Made by a program: the position numbers and the translations under genes | Source of the DNA: Batkoa obscura | Taxonomy: Eukaryota > Entomophthoromycota > Entomophthoromycetes > Entomophthorales > Batkoaceae | Assembly (NCBI GenBank): GCA_030770535.1 | Contig: JASVEC010000014.1 | Span: 930,001-994,000, forward strand | Reading direction: 5' to 3' | DNA: 64,000 nt | Shown: positions 36,376 to 46,958 of the stretch, in pieces | Position numbering within the stretch: position 1 is the first letter of the stretch | How the letters are laid out: each line of letters opens with the position of its first letter | Notes under the pieces: model-generated | Database searches by the model: none | Told to the model about the DNA's origin: nothing | The model's input: only the letters and a program-made list of their open reading frames with translations

Positions 36376-37998
36376 ATGAATGAACTATTATTGATAAAAC
36401 AAATTAGAGTTAGGCAAGCATGTGACCAATGTTATAAAAGAAAACGACGATGCGATTTATCAATACCCACTTGTAGTGAATGTATAGAAAAGGTACTAGT
36501 ATGTACAAGGGAACGAAAAACCAAAAGAAAGCCAATTATGTGTGATAATGAAGCTTTTCATTCACAAACATTTTTGTTATCTCAGTCAAACAAAACAAGA
36601 AAGGAGAAAAAACCAGATAGTATAATAATTCTACTTTATAAATATTTAAATAAATTCAAAATATCTGCTGGTGGCAGTCGGTTTAATTCTAGTGTCTCGA
36701 TTGCCTCTATCTTTCCCATTAAAATGTTTCATTCTCCTATTATATTTGATCAAGGTTTCTATTCCTTTTATAAAGTTGCTCCAAATCAATTCCTTGATTT
36801 ATTTTTCAGTAAAATGCCATTAGTTGAGCCAAAAGATAATATAGTTAAAAAGAATATCAGTATTCATAATACTATGCAACAACTTGTAGCTATTTATTTT
36901 GAAAGGATCAATATATTATTGCCACTATTCACATATAATCAATTTATAAGTAAGAAGAGAGATATGATATTAATCTATTCTATGTTGTTAGTCGCTATAA
37001 CTCAAAACAATGATAGTGGAAATTTATCAGAATTGAAGGTGCTTTTAAAGGATAAAATGACTCATTATTTCCAGCCAAGTCGATTAAAGGTTAACTTAAG
37101 CAGTATTCAATCAATGGTCATTTTATTGAATGGATTAAAAGGTAGCAGCTCAGCGCTACCATCTTACTATTTTTCAAACTTACATAATCATTGTATGCTA
37201 TTAGGCCTACATATGAATCATAAAAATAATACCGAACGAAAACTATGTTATTCAGCAGCTTTATATATTCTTTCTGTAGACGACCCTTATCCTAATTTGT
37301 TATTTGATACTCATGATTTATGGAAAAAAAGTAAGATAACACCAGAGTTTAATAAGAATGAATCAATTGAAGTAACAATGGAGTCTATAACACTAACATA
37401 TTCAAATTACTGCTATGATTGTGGATTATTTTATAGGCATTTTTTTGATATCATGTTACACATCGATACATTAAAGTTAAGTAATACAAAGGTATTGAAA
37501 ATCAGTCATCTATTGAAAAAGTTATTGGTTTCTATCACTGAAAAAGTAATGAGTAGATTGGAAGCTATTAAACAAGCCAATTCAAACAAAGTATTAAATG
37601 GCATCATCAATATACTTGTTGATCATATTAAAATAGTTAGTCATTCTGATTGGGTTGGCCTATATAGTGTTAAGTGGTCTGCTTTAGGGAGAGATAAGGA
37701 AAGCTTATTTACTCAATATGCAGTAAATGAGAAACCAAAAGATTTTACTACCTGGGAAAGCATTATTCAATCCTTTATTCTTCATAATTCTAGACTAGAA
37801 TCGAAATATTATTCCTCTGTTCGATTTTTTGCTCTTTTGCTGATTATCAATAGTGTCTTTGCTTACTCGAGATGGATAACTAATGCCTCCAGTTTAATTG
37901 ACCAGTTATTAAATCAATTTAATAGTTTATCTAAAAATGTTAACACGAAGCTAGTACCTGTTATAGAGCTTGTAGTACAAACCATTAATAAGAAATAA
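36376..37998 (+). CDS. Zn(II)2Cys6 transcription factor paralogue 2
   Basis: An intact single exon of 540 aa. Zinc-cluster cysteines are at 16, 19, 26, 33, 36 and 43 (CDQCYKRKRRC, then PTCSECIEKVLVC), with the family's Lys/Arg-rich first loop, then a basic linker RERKTKRKP. A family-specific block follows around residues 95-140 (SAGGSRFNSSVSIASIFPIK, then APNQFLDLFFSKMP). The regulator middle region covers about 165-310 (YFERINILLPLFTYNQF, then GLKGSSSALPSYYFSNLHNH, then DDPYPNLLFDTHDLW). It is most like the dead copy just upstream in its first-loop residues. Ligand and targets are unknown. Confidence 0.9.
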   Translation: MNELLLIKQIRVRQACDQCYKRKRRCDLSIPTCSECIEKVLVCTRERKTKRKPIMCDNEAFHSQTFLLSQSNKTRKEKKPDSIIILLYKYLNKFKISAGGSRFNSSVSIASIFPIKMFHSPIIFDQGFYSFYKVAPNQFLDLFFSKMPLVEPKDNIVKKNISIHNTMQQLVAIYFERINILLPLFTYNQFISKKRDMILIYSMLLVAITQNNDSGNLSELKVLLKDKMTHYFQPSRLKVNLSSIQSMVILLNGLKGSSSALPSYYFSNLHNHCMLLGLHMNHKNNTERKLCYSAALYILSVDDPYPNLLFDTHDLWKKSKITPEFNKNESIEVTMESITLTYSNYCYDCGLFYRHFFDIMLHIDTLKLSNTKVLKISHLLKKLLVSITEKVMSRLEAIKQANSNKVLNGIINILVDHIKIVSHSDWVGLYSVKWSALGRDKESLFTQYAVNEKPKDFTTWESIIQSFILHNSRLESKYYSSVRFFALLLIINSVFAYSRWITNASSLIDQLLNQFNSLSKNVNTKLVPVIELVVQTINKK

Positions 37999-38754
37999 AT
38001 TTACATAAAAGCATGCTTTTAGTAAAAATTTAATCAACTCTCTTTGGTGTTTATGCTGCTCAACAAGCCAAAAAAACAAACAAAAGCGATGTTCTTAAAA
38101 ATGAAATTAGTTTGGTACTGAAATTATTGGTACAGTAATAGAGTGTTCAATATTATTAAGTTTAGAAAGTTGACTATAATCGAAACTGCACTTTTATATC
38201 TTATTAGCCAAAGCTTACTAGTTTTTACTATCGAATTCAAAATAGAGCAAAAAGGAGGTATCAAACTAGCTAAAATTTGTTAGAATAAAAAATGTTTTTT
38301 GAAGTATGAGTATAAAGTAAAAGTATAAAGCTTCAATGTTAATTATATATATTTGAAGTGAGAGAATATTAACAGTTGTTAAATACGAAAAGTTTTTGGT
38401 TTATTAGTATAATCTTAAAAGCAAGAAAAGGAATACATACATTTTAAGTAATAATTGCTATATTTAAGAATTCAAAGGTTTAATTTCAAGGACTCAATAG
38501 CTATGACTTATTAAAACAATTGGTTACAAAATTAATCATGCTTACTTAATTTCGAATTTACAAAAATTCAAGTTTAAAAAACCGAATGCAATTTAAGATT
38601 TTGCCCATCTCGATTAAACTAATTTAAGTTAGGGATACATATCACTATATAGCTACACTAAACATACATTAAGAGTTCGATATATTTTTCCTTTTTGGAA
38701 GTTGTAAAATAAAGTACAAATTCAAATTTGCCTTTTGACTATCTATAATTAAAA
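37999..38754. other. Spacer between paralogue 2 and a dead copy
   Basis: AT-rich, no gene, MITE or LTR recognised. Confidence 0.35.
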
Positions 38755-40387
38755 ATGAGTCAGCTGTTATCAATAAATCAAACTAGAATTTGATCTACAT
38801 GTAAGGAATGTTATAAACTGAAAAGAGGATCCAGCTTGGTGATTCCTATTTTTAGTAGGTGTAAGATAAAAAGAACAATATATATGAGGAGTAAAGAAAA
38901 AAAATAAAAAAACCAATAATGAACAACAATGAAGCTTTTCATTCATAAGCACTTTTATTAACCAAGTCGAACAAAATCAAAAAGGAAATAAAACTTAAAG
39001 ATCTCATAGTTGTAAACAATAAATAATTTAAACAACTCAAAATATCTGGTGGTGGCAGTCGGTTTAACTCTAATGCCTCAATAGCATCCGTTTTCCCTAT
39101 CAGAATGTTTGATTCCCCTTTAGTATTTGGTCTAAACTCTAATTTCTTTTATAGCATTGCTTCAAATAACTTCCTTATAAACTTTTTTTTAGTAACATGC
39201 CATCAGTAGAGTTCACATGTGTTATTTTAAAAGGAAAGGCCAAAAGACACTTTAATGTTCTATAGCTTATATACATTTATTTTAAAAGCATAAATATATT
39301 ATTACCGTTGTTTACCTTCAATCAGTTTACAAGTAATAAAAGAGATTTGACACTGATTGATCCGATAATGTTGGTTGCTTGGCCCGTATTGGTATAGATA
39401 ATAATTTGTTAAAGTCAAGGCTGAACTTAGAAAATATTTTTCTAGAATATTTTAAACCAAGCCGACTAAAGGTCAGTTTAAGTAATATTTAATCAGCGGT
39501 CACTTCATTAAATAGATTAATAAGAAGTCACTCAGTACTGCCATTCTATCATTTTTTTAACCTGCACAACTATTGTATATTACTATGCTTGAACTTAGCT
39601 ATAAAAATGAAATGAAAAGAAAGTTGCGTTACTTGGCAGTAGTATATTTATTGCCATTTGATAATTCATATTCTAACCTACTATTCGACACCAATAGTAT
39701 ATAGAAAAAATACAAGGTAATTGCAGATATAAATAAAGATGAAGCAGATGAAGCAGATGAAGCAAGAATGCAATTCATACTATCAACGCATCCAATTTTT
39801 TGCTATAATTGCAGTATACATTAAAAACATTATGCCAATGCCTTAGTACACATTGATGCCTTAAATCCAAGCAATACAAAGGTAGTAAAAATCATCTTTT
39901 TATTAAAAACTTTATTATATTCTAATATTAAAAAGGTAATGAGTAAGTTAAAAGTTGCTCAACAAGCTGCTTCACCCAAACTATCAGGAGATATGGTCAG
40001 CATGCCTATTGGTCATATCAGAATAATAAACTACTTGGATAAGGTCGAATTATATAATGTTAAGTGGTCAAAATTAGGTAAAAAAAGGAAAATTTATACC
40101 ATAAGTGTTTTTTGAACGTGAGGCTGAATGATCTAGGTATTTAGGAATCCAATATTAAAATTTTTACCTACTATAAATCTAAACTAGATCGAAAATATTA
40201 TTCTACTCTTAGGGATTCCGCTTTTTTACTCATTATAAATAGTATTTCTGCTTATACGAGTTGGGTGAATGATGTTTCCAGTTTGTTTGATCAAATATGT
40301 AAGTAACTCAATAAATTGGCTAAAGATATTAGCACGAGGCTATTATCTGTTATTAAGCTTGCAGTATAAAGTATGAATCGTAAATAA
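38755..40387 (+). pseudogene. Dead Zn(II)2Cys6 paralogue with eroded zinc cluster
   Basis: ATG at 38755 gives MSQLLSINQTRI, then a stop. In the cluster region the third, fourth and sixth cysteines are replaced (GSSLVIPIFSRC, then TIYMRS). Family blocks remain recognisable through GGGSRFNSNASIASVFPI, the NQF region, and the C-terminal tail near 40387, interrupted by many stops and frameshifts. A small local triplication of GATGAAGCA occurs near 39738-39764. Confidence 0.85.
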
Positions 40388-40829
40388 AACTATCACGAAC
40401 ACGTTTTTTGTTTCGGTTTGACTGTATCTTTAGAGTTTATATTATTCAATAAATGATCAGGTTATCGATACAGCCAAGGATTTCTAAACCACTAGTGCTT
40501 AAATAACTGTATTAATAAAGAAATGAGAGTGTTCTTCTATCATTTTTCTCTATTTTTTAGAGTTAAAATTGTATAAAAATTATTGTTAAATGACTGAAAA
40601 GATATTTCCATTATAAAGCTAGAAAACTTAAACTAACAAAAAACTTCATAACACCTATAGATTATTTTATTTTATGAAAAGTGTTTTGTAACTTCCATTT
40701 AATAATTACTATTAAATTTTGGTACTCACTTTATAGATATCATTAAGGACTTTTTTAAAGAAGTTATATACATGAAAAAATAATTATTATATTAAGAGAC
40801 TAACAAAATGTATTCATTTATCGATTATT
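40388..40829. other. Spacer before cyclophilin B
   Basis: AT-rich 3' flanks of a dead regulator and of the convergent cyclophilin gene; nothing else seen. Confidence 0.35.
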
Positions 40830-41721
40830 TTAGTTATATTTATGCTTGCATTTTTCATTGAACTTGGTAACTCCAGAATCAGTAATTTGAGCAAGCTCGT
40901 ATGGACGTTGGTCTAGATAATTTTTTTAAATTTAAGCCGGAAATCAAGGATGACATTATTACCTGCATTTGCCTTTTCGTCTTCAATTTGATGCACAATA
41001 TCCATTCCTTTGACTACACGTCCAAATGCTAAATATAAAATGTATTATTCTATACCATTACTAAATTATTTGTTTTAATTACCAACATATTTCCCATCCA
41101 AACGGTGAACATCAACAGTGGTAATAAAGAACTGAACAATCAATAAACTTATTATATTGTCTATCAAATATTTACCTGAGAACCATTGGTATCTGGGCCA
41201 TCATTGGCCATGCTTAAAGTACCATAGTCATGTTTGATGATAAAATTTTCATCTTTAAAGTCATGGCCATAGATAGAATGTCCACCATTGCCATCACCAG
41301 TAGTAAAGTCACCACCTTGAATCACAAAGTTCTATTCAATTTAAACTTTAATGTTTGTAAAATACTGGTAACAATAATCCTACCTTGACTACTCTGTGAA
41401 AGTAGCTCCCCTTAAAACCATAACCTAACTAGATTTTAATTAGTATATTATTCATTATAGTATTATAATATTTACTTCACCAGTAGATAATATACGAAAG
41501 TTTTCAGCTATAATAAAATTAATATAGAAATTTGTTTATACTAAAAGCGAGTTACTTGTTATTGGTACGATATTGCCATAGAGACCAAATATAATTCTAC
41601 CAAGATCTTTATTCCTTAATTTGATATCGAAATAAACATAGCTGGTAAAGTTCATATTTGTTTGAGCTAAACATAAGCTGGAAAATAATAATGTAGTGGC
41701 AGTGAATAAATTGAATTTCAT
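40830..41721 (-). CDS. Secreted cyclophilin B-type peptidyl-prolyl isomerase
   Basis: Seven exons: 41721-41556, 41507-41476, 41428-41384, 41331-41176, 41131-41083, 41028-40963 and 40912-40830. Every junction is GT-AG and the sum is in frame at 198 aa. A signal peptide (about residues 1-19) leads into the cyclophilin fold. Active-site landmarks are visible: [20 protein letters not shown] (catalytic Arg in FHRV), [17 protein letters not shown] (the usual MANAG reads MANDG) and the [14 protein letters not shown] segment, where the usual Trp before LDGKHVVFG is Arg. That position binds cyclosporin in CypA, so sensitivity may be reduced. The role is prolyl isomerisation of proteins folding in the ER or secreted. 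There is no HDEL; the C-terminus is KCKHKYN. It is an intron-rich host gene sitting among intronless regulators. Confidence 0.93.
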
Positions 41722-42428
41722 TATTTTAATATTAATTAAAAATAAAAGATAAGAAAGTATAAAAACCTAATTTGTGTTTTTTTCCAAAGCTTCCTTTAAT
41801 TTTTTGAGATAATTTTAGTAAGCTTAATAACCTTGTTTTAAGAATATGTTATTATTGGGTTTATTAAGTGATTAGATTATTCAGTAAATTAAAATTAGTG
41901 TAACTACGAAAAACAGGCAGTAATTTACTATTTGATTGGTGTAGTATACTTTTTGTACCATCACAAAAATTATATAAAAGTTGGTATAGGAAAAATAAAT
42001 ATATTCAATTGGTCAAAGATCATAGTACAAAAATTTTACTACAGTAATTAGGTAGCAGAATAGTGCTTGTTTTTTCGTATTTTGTTATATTATTTCTTTT
42101 ACCTCATGCTCAAGATTAAAGTTATTTTTATATTTTGTAAGTTGCAGATTCTAGTCAGTTAGGATGAACCCGTGCTTACATTTCAAGAAAACTTTTGAAT
42201 GATATAAATCCAAGCAAGATTGGAGTATTATTTATAGATCATGAGCACTTTTTATGGCGCTTTTTAAGGAGCTATGATACAATAAGAGTAAAATAAAAAT
42301 ATAATTTTACATAAAATTCTAGCTAATACAAAGAAAATTTACATGTTAGTTTTATTTTAAATACCATAAATATTAAAAGCTATTAATATTTAAACTACCT
42401 ATAATAATTAATTAAAACTTATATAATA
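41722..42428. other. Spacer upstream of cyclophilin B
   Basis: AT-rich. It should contain the cyclophilin promoter; no ERSE-like site was found here. No other gene seen. Confidence 0.35.
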
Positions 42429-42528
42429 TGGGGATGTATTTTTGTATTTAAGAATTTTACTAACAATTTTTCTGTTCAAATAGCGCTTAAAAAGTGGAAA
42501 AGTAATGAAACCAAAAAAAACACTCCCA
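42429..42528 (+). repeat. TATA-MITE copy 13
   Basis: 100 bp, TGGGGATG to CACTCCCA, flanked by AATA and TATA. First of three copies within 610 bp. Confidence 0.85.
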
Positions 42529-42636
42529 TATAATACTTTTAAATAAGGCCTCAAATAATATAGAACAAAATTAAGCTTTTTTATATTTATTACACAATGA
42601 TATACATAATTTTAAAAAACATTTAGCTTATTTATA

Positions 42637-42735
42637 TAGAGATGTTTTTTGGCTTCATTACTTTTTCTATCTTTTAAGCGCTACTTGAATAGAAAAACTG
42701 TTAGTAAAATTCTTGAACAAAAAGATACATCTTCA
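42637..42735 (-). repeat. TATA-MITE copy 14
   Basis: 99 bp, TAGAGATG to CATCTTCA, after a TATA flank. Inverted relative to copies 13 and 15. Confidence 0.8.
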
Positions 42736-42935
42736 TATGGTAAATTACAAATTTAAAGTAATTATTTTTAATGCTCGTTGTTAATAAGATTTATAAATTT
42801 AAAATTGGGAGTAGTACTAATTTAAAACCTTACTCAAACACGAATATCAATAAATGAAAATGAATACTACTAGGTACTGAAATATTTATGTTTAAGTTCA
42901 TTTTTGAATTCCAGGTACTATTTATACATACGATA

Positions 42936-43033
42936 TGCGGATGTATTTTCGTGTTTAAGAATTTTACTAACTAATTTTCCGCTTAAATAGCGCTTAAAAA
43001 ATGGAAAAAATAATGAAGTTAAAAACACTCCCA
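42936..43033 (+). repeat. TATA-MITE copy 15
   Basis: 98 bp, TGCGGATG to CACTCCCA, with GATA and TATA flanks. It ends about 80 bp before the conserved upstream block of paralogue 3. Confidence 0.85.
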
Positions 43034-43110
43034 TATAATAAATTTTTGATAACTGCTTTTATTGAGGCTTTTTTTTACTAATGCTTTGACTTTTTTGATT
43101 GGTTTTTCCT

Positions 43111-43150
43111 TTCTTCCCATAATATTTACTACCTTATTTGCCTCTATATA
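43111..43150 (+). promoter_or_regulatory. Upstream block shared with paralogue 4
   Basis: CTTCCCATAAT, 13 bases, then TTTGCCTCT, starting 184 bp before the ATG of paralogue 3. Paralogue 4 carries the same two words at 187 bp. The rest of the spacer has drifted, so this is a candidate conserved promoter element. Confidence 0.45.
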
Positions 43151-43296
43151 GGTCAAATGAACTATTTTTTAAGTTAAAAAAGCAAATTGAATAAATATAC
43201 TTTAATTTAGTCTATATCGAAACTTTAATAAGGTTTTTTATAACTTTACTACGCAAAGTTTCTAAATTAAGTTTATTTGAAGATTCATGATTGAAG

Positions 43297-44919
43297 ATGA
43301 ATGAAGCGTTATCAATAAATCAAACTAGAATTAGATCAGCGTGTGATGAATGCTATAGAGTAAAAAGAGGATGCGATTTGTCAATACCCACTTGTAGTAG
43401 ATGCAAAGGGAAAGGAAAGATATGTACAAGGGAACGACAAAATAACCGAAGGCCAAAAATGAATAACAATGATGATTTTCATTCAAAAATGTTTCTATTG
43501 TCTCAACCAAGCAAAGCGAAAAAGGAAATAAAAGTTAGAAATACCATAGTTATAAACAACAGATATTTCAATCAGTTTAAAATTCCATCAGGCGGTGATC
43601 GCTTTGATTCCAGTGTTTCGGTTGCCTCTATTTTCCCCATTAAAATGTATCATTCCACCTTGATTTTCAATCAAAGTACTTATTTTCTTTATAAAATTGC
43701 GCCAAATCAGTTTCTTATTAAATTCTTTAGTAAAATGCCACCAGTGGAGTCGGGAAATAAGATTATGAAAAGAAACATCAACGTACATTATAGTGTACCA
43801 CAACTTATATATACTTATTTCGAAAGGATTAATATCATGTTGCCCTTATTTACTTGTAGTATATTTTTTAGTAAGAAAAGAGATATCAGGCTAATCTATT
43901 CCATAATGTTAGTGACTTTAACTCAAACTAGTTGTGGTGAAAACTTAACGTACCTAAAAGCGTTCCTGAAGCATAAATTGTTAAAGCATTTCCATCCGAG
44001 TCGATTAAAAATAAAATTAAGTAGTATACAATCAATGGTGATACTATTAAATGGATTAAAAGGAAGTAGCTTGGCATTACCATCTTATTATTTCTCGAAC
44101 TTACATAACTATTGTATATTGTTGGGTCTACATTTGAATCATAAAAACAGTATTGAAAGGAAATTATGCTATTCAGCAGTATTATACTTACTTTCTTTTG
44201 ATGACCCTTATTCTAATTTTTCATTTGACACTCATGATTTATGGAAACAAGATAATGCTGTGCTGGCGTTAAAAAAGAACGAGTCAATTGAATCTATAAT
44301 GAAGAGTATTTTTTTAGTGTATTCTAGTTATTGCTATAAATGTGGTTTACTTTATAAGAACTTTTTTGATACCACGATGCATATTAATATACTAAATATC
44401 ACTAATGCAAAGGCGCTAAAAATTGGTACTTTGTTAATAGCTTTATTGAATCATGCCACTGAAATGGCAACAGCTAAATACTCAATAATTAAGAGAGCTA
44501 TTTCGAACAAAATATTATACGAAACTATTGATATTATCACGAGCCATATTAAAATCATTCATCATTCCACTTGGATACTTTTACATAACATTCTGTGTTT
44601 AGCATCCAATAGTAATAAAGAGAATTTATTCTCCAGATATATACTAAGAAACAAACCAAAAGATATGGATCTTTTAGAAGAGAACATACAATCTTTTATC
44701 GTTTATAGCTTCAATTTAAAATCCAAATATTATTCTTCAATTCGACTTTTTACCTTTTTGTTAGTTATCAATAGTATTTCCTCTTATTCAAAATGGATTA
44801 CCAATGCTTCCACCTTACTTGATCAGGTATTGAGTCAATTTGACAACTTAACCAAAGATAATAATATGGGTTTAGTATCTGCTATTAACCGTATAATACA
44901 AGTTGCCATTAAAAAATAG
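43297..44919 (+). CDS. Zn(II)2Cys6 transcription factor paralogue 3
   Basis: An intact single exon. ATG at 43297 gives 540 aa and places the zinc-cluster cysteines at 16, 19, 26, 33, 36 and 43, exactly as in the other members; the frame reaches two codons further only to a TTG at 43291. The cluster reads CDECYRVKRGCDLSIPTC, then SRCKGKGKIC, and the basic linker is RERQNNRRP. The middle region includes YFERINIMLPLFTCSIF (the family's YNQF is altered to CSIF), GLKGSSLALPSYYFSNLHNY and DDPYSNFSFDTHDLWK. It shares its upstream block and its VKR loop with paralogue 4, pointing to a recent common ancestor. Confidence 0.9.
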   Translation: MNEALSINQTRIRSACDECYRVKRGCDLSIPTCSRCKGKGKICTRERQNNRRPKMNNNDDFHSKMFLLSQPSKAKKEIKVRNTIVINNRYFNQFKIPSGGDRFDSSVSVASIFPIKMYHSTLIFNQSTYFLYKIAPNQFLIKFFSKMPPVESGNKIMKRNINVHYSVPQLIYTYFERINIMLPLFTCSIFFSKKRDIRLIYSIMLVTLTQTSCGENLTYLKAFLKHKLLKHFHPSRLKIKLSSIQSMVILLNGLKGSSLALPSYYFSNLHNYCILLGLHLNHKNSIERKLCYSAVLYLLSFDDPYSNFSFDTHDLWKQDNAVLALKKNESIESIMKSIFLVYSSYCYKCGLLYKNFFDTTMHINILNITNAKALKIGTLLIALLNHATEMATAKYSIIKRAISNKILYETIDIITSHIKIIHHSTWILLHNILCLASNSNKENLFSRYILRNKPKDMDLLEENIQSFIVYSFNLKSKYYSSIRLFTFLLVINSISSYSKWITNASTLLDQVLSQFDNLTKDNNMGLVSAINRIIQVAIKK

Positions 44920-45114
44920 AACTGATTTTGACTTGGTTTTTTTAAATCCTTCAAAGCTCAAAAACCCAAGTGTTTATTTGAATAAAATAGAATTATAGAG
45001 AAATGAGCTTATTTTTTAGTTTTATTGAAATGGGTTAGCTCCAAGTGTTTTATTTGCAACAATAATTTCTAAATACACAAGTAGCCAGCTTACCGAATAC
45101 AAACCTATCAATAG

Positions 45115-45490
45115 ATAATTTCTGGAAGCGTGGTTGTTGTGTTCAGAATTTTCCTACTCTTACTAGAGCCAAAGAAGCGCAACATCGTTGATCAAATCTC
45201 AGTCTTCTAGAGAGCCGTGTATTGACTAGTACTGTCAATATAATTCAAGAGGTAGATGTAATTGGGTTTAGGGTAAAACTGTAAAAAAAGTTCATACGGA
45301 TTGATTATAAGTTCATTGAGGGGATCAAAGTTCTACTGAGCTAGATAGAGATGATAAGTAAGTTGAGAGTCCATGAGAATGAAAGAGTAACGTTGGCTAG
45401 TATGAGACCCAGGTCAGGATGTTTGACAATAAAGAGTCAAAAAAAGAGCTACTGAGCAAGACAAGAAGCGATGAACAGAGTTACACTCCT
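45115..45490. repeat. Less AT-rich dispersed repeat fragment, unidentified
   Basis: It contains GTTGATCAAATCTCAG, later GAGAGCCGTG, and GGTAGATGTAATTGG. A related, shorter fragment lies at 50830-50945 (GTTAGTCAAATCTTAG, CGGGCTGTG, GCTAGATGTAAATCG). There is no open frame. It could be a relic of an LTR of a different family or a non-coding RNA gene. Confidence 0.4.
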
Positions 45491-46769
45491 TTGTTTTTAA
45501 ATTTAATGAATTTTTGAATTTTATACTACTTATAAAATGGTTAAAAGTTGAAACAACAAAAGAATATTTCAAAAGTTCCTTATATAGTTAAAAAGTGTTT
45601 AAAACTATTTTATTGATATAGTAAGCTTAAAAATTTATATAAAGTCACCAGTATATTTTCAATTTAATTTAAACTTAAAAGATTATAAACGATTTTAAAG
45701 CTCAAAAAACAAGTATTTTTTCCTATTGATAGTTTTTTATTTACCATAATAGAAATAAATATAAGAAAGAACCAGAACCTTGACTTGAACAAATACATAC
45801 CGTATTAATACAGTTGCGAGCAATAGACTTTATTAAATCATCAAATTAAAAATTTATTTTATTTTGATTTTTCCAAAGTGATTTATTAGTCTTAGTTTTT
45901 AAATTAAATTAAATTATTTTTATATTTTAATAACCATTATATAGAAAATATTGTATACTAAAAAAAGTTAGATAGTTTTGTAAGTTTTTAATTATTATAT
46001 AGTAAGGCAACAGTGAAATTAAATTAATTTAATTTAATATAGAAAATCTGCTTTTATTTAACTTATTAAACTAAAACGTGGAATATATACATATAAAAAG
46101 AAATAAAATTTTATTTGAAATTGAAAGCTATTAAATGGCAGTTTATCATTAAAATTAGTTATTGAAAAAGTGTACAATCAAATTGAGATATTAAAGCTAT
46201 AAATTTTTGTATATTAAATGTTATTTATCGTCTTCATTCTGAAAAAACCTTTTGGGATACTTTTTATATGTAGCAGTGCTATGACAGAAGCAAACAATTA
46301 AATCTAAAAATAACCAAAATATTGAAAGCGTTCTTAAGAACTAAAAAGTGTATAAAAAGTATTATTTAATATGATTTACAGAAAAAATTATATTATTAAC
46401 TATTTCATCATTATTTGCACTACTATGACAGAGGTAAAAGTCCAATATATTATTAATTAGAGATATCTAATTTATATTGGTTGTTCTAAGAAAATTGGTT
46501 ATTATCACTATTAAAATAGTCTGTAAATTCCAAATATTAGTAAATCTTCTATTAGGTTGTTCATTATATTTCAGATACCTTCATTCAAATTTATTGCTGG
46601 TTTTTTTATCTGAATTTAAGGATTACATGGAATCATATACTTTTAAATTCAATTAAAATCAACGTATTTAAACGGGTAGTGTACTGAAACATAATAAATG
46701 ACCTAATATCAGTTCTTGAATCAATTTTGGCTTATTATGGCATTTTTAACTTTTTTTAGTTGATTTTCT

Positions 46770-46811
46770 CCCTTCCCATAATTTTCGCAGTATCCGTTTT
46801 GCCTCTTATTT
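46770..46811 (+). promoter_or_regulatory. Upstream block shared with paralogue 3
   Basis: CTTCCCATAAT, 15 bases, then TTTGCCTCT, starting 187 bp before the ATG of paralogue 4. It is the partner of the block at 43111. Confidence 0.45.
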
Positions 46812-46958
46812 AGTTTATCTGTAAGTTGAAAAACAAGTCAAAATTTTAGTATGCAAGCCACTCAAATTTATTTTAAAACCCAAACTTCATTATCATATCA
46901 ATTGTTTTTTGTAAAAATAGTGGACTGGATCTATATTTTTTGGGTTTTATAATCAAAA

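Larger units (their letters stand above)
44920..46958. other. Long spacer with a more GC-rich patch
   Basis: About 2 kb without a gene. A patch at roughly 45115-45490 is clearly less AT-rich than its surroundings and is listed separately. The remainder is AT-rich, and the paralogue 4 promoter lies at its right end. Confidence 0.4.

Noticed and set aside
38770-38952. Minus-strand 60-codon frame with hydrophobic stretch
   Set aside because: It lies antisense to the eroded zinc-cluster region of a dead regulator; no independent support.
43291-43296. Two extra N-terminal codons in paralogue 3
   Set aside because: The upstream codon is TTG; ATG at 43297 gives exactly the cysteine spacing from the start seen in the sisters.
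43588-43803. Antisense frame in paralogue 3
   Set aside because: Mirror of a conserved coding block; similar antisense frames arise in sisters for the same reason.
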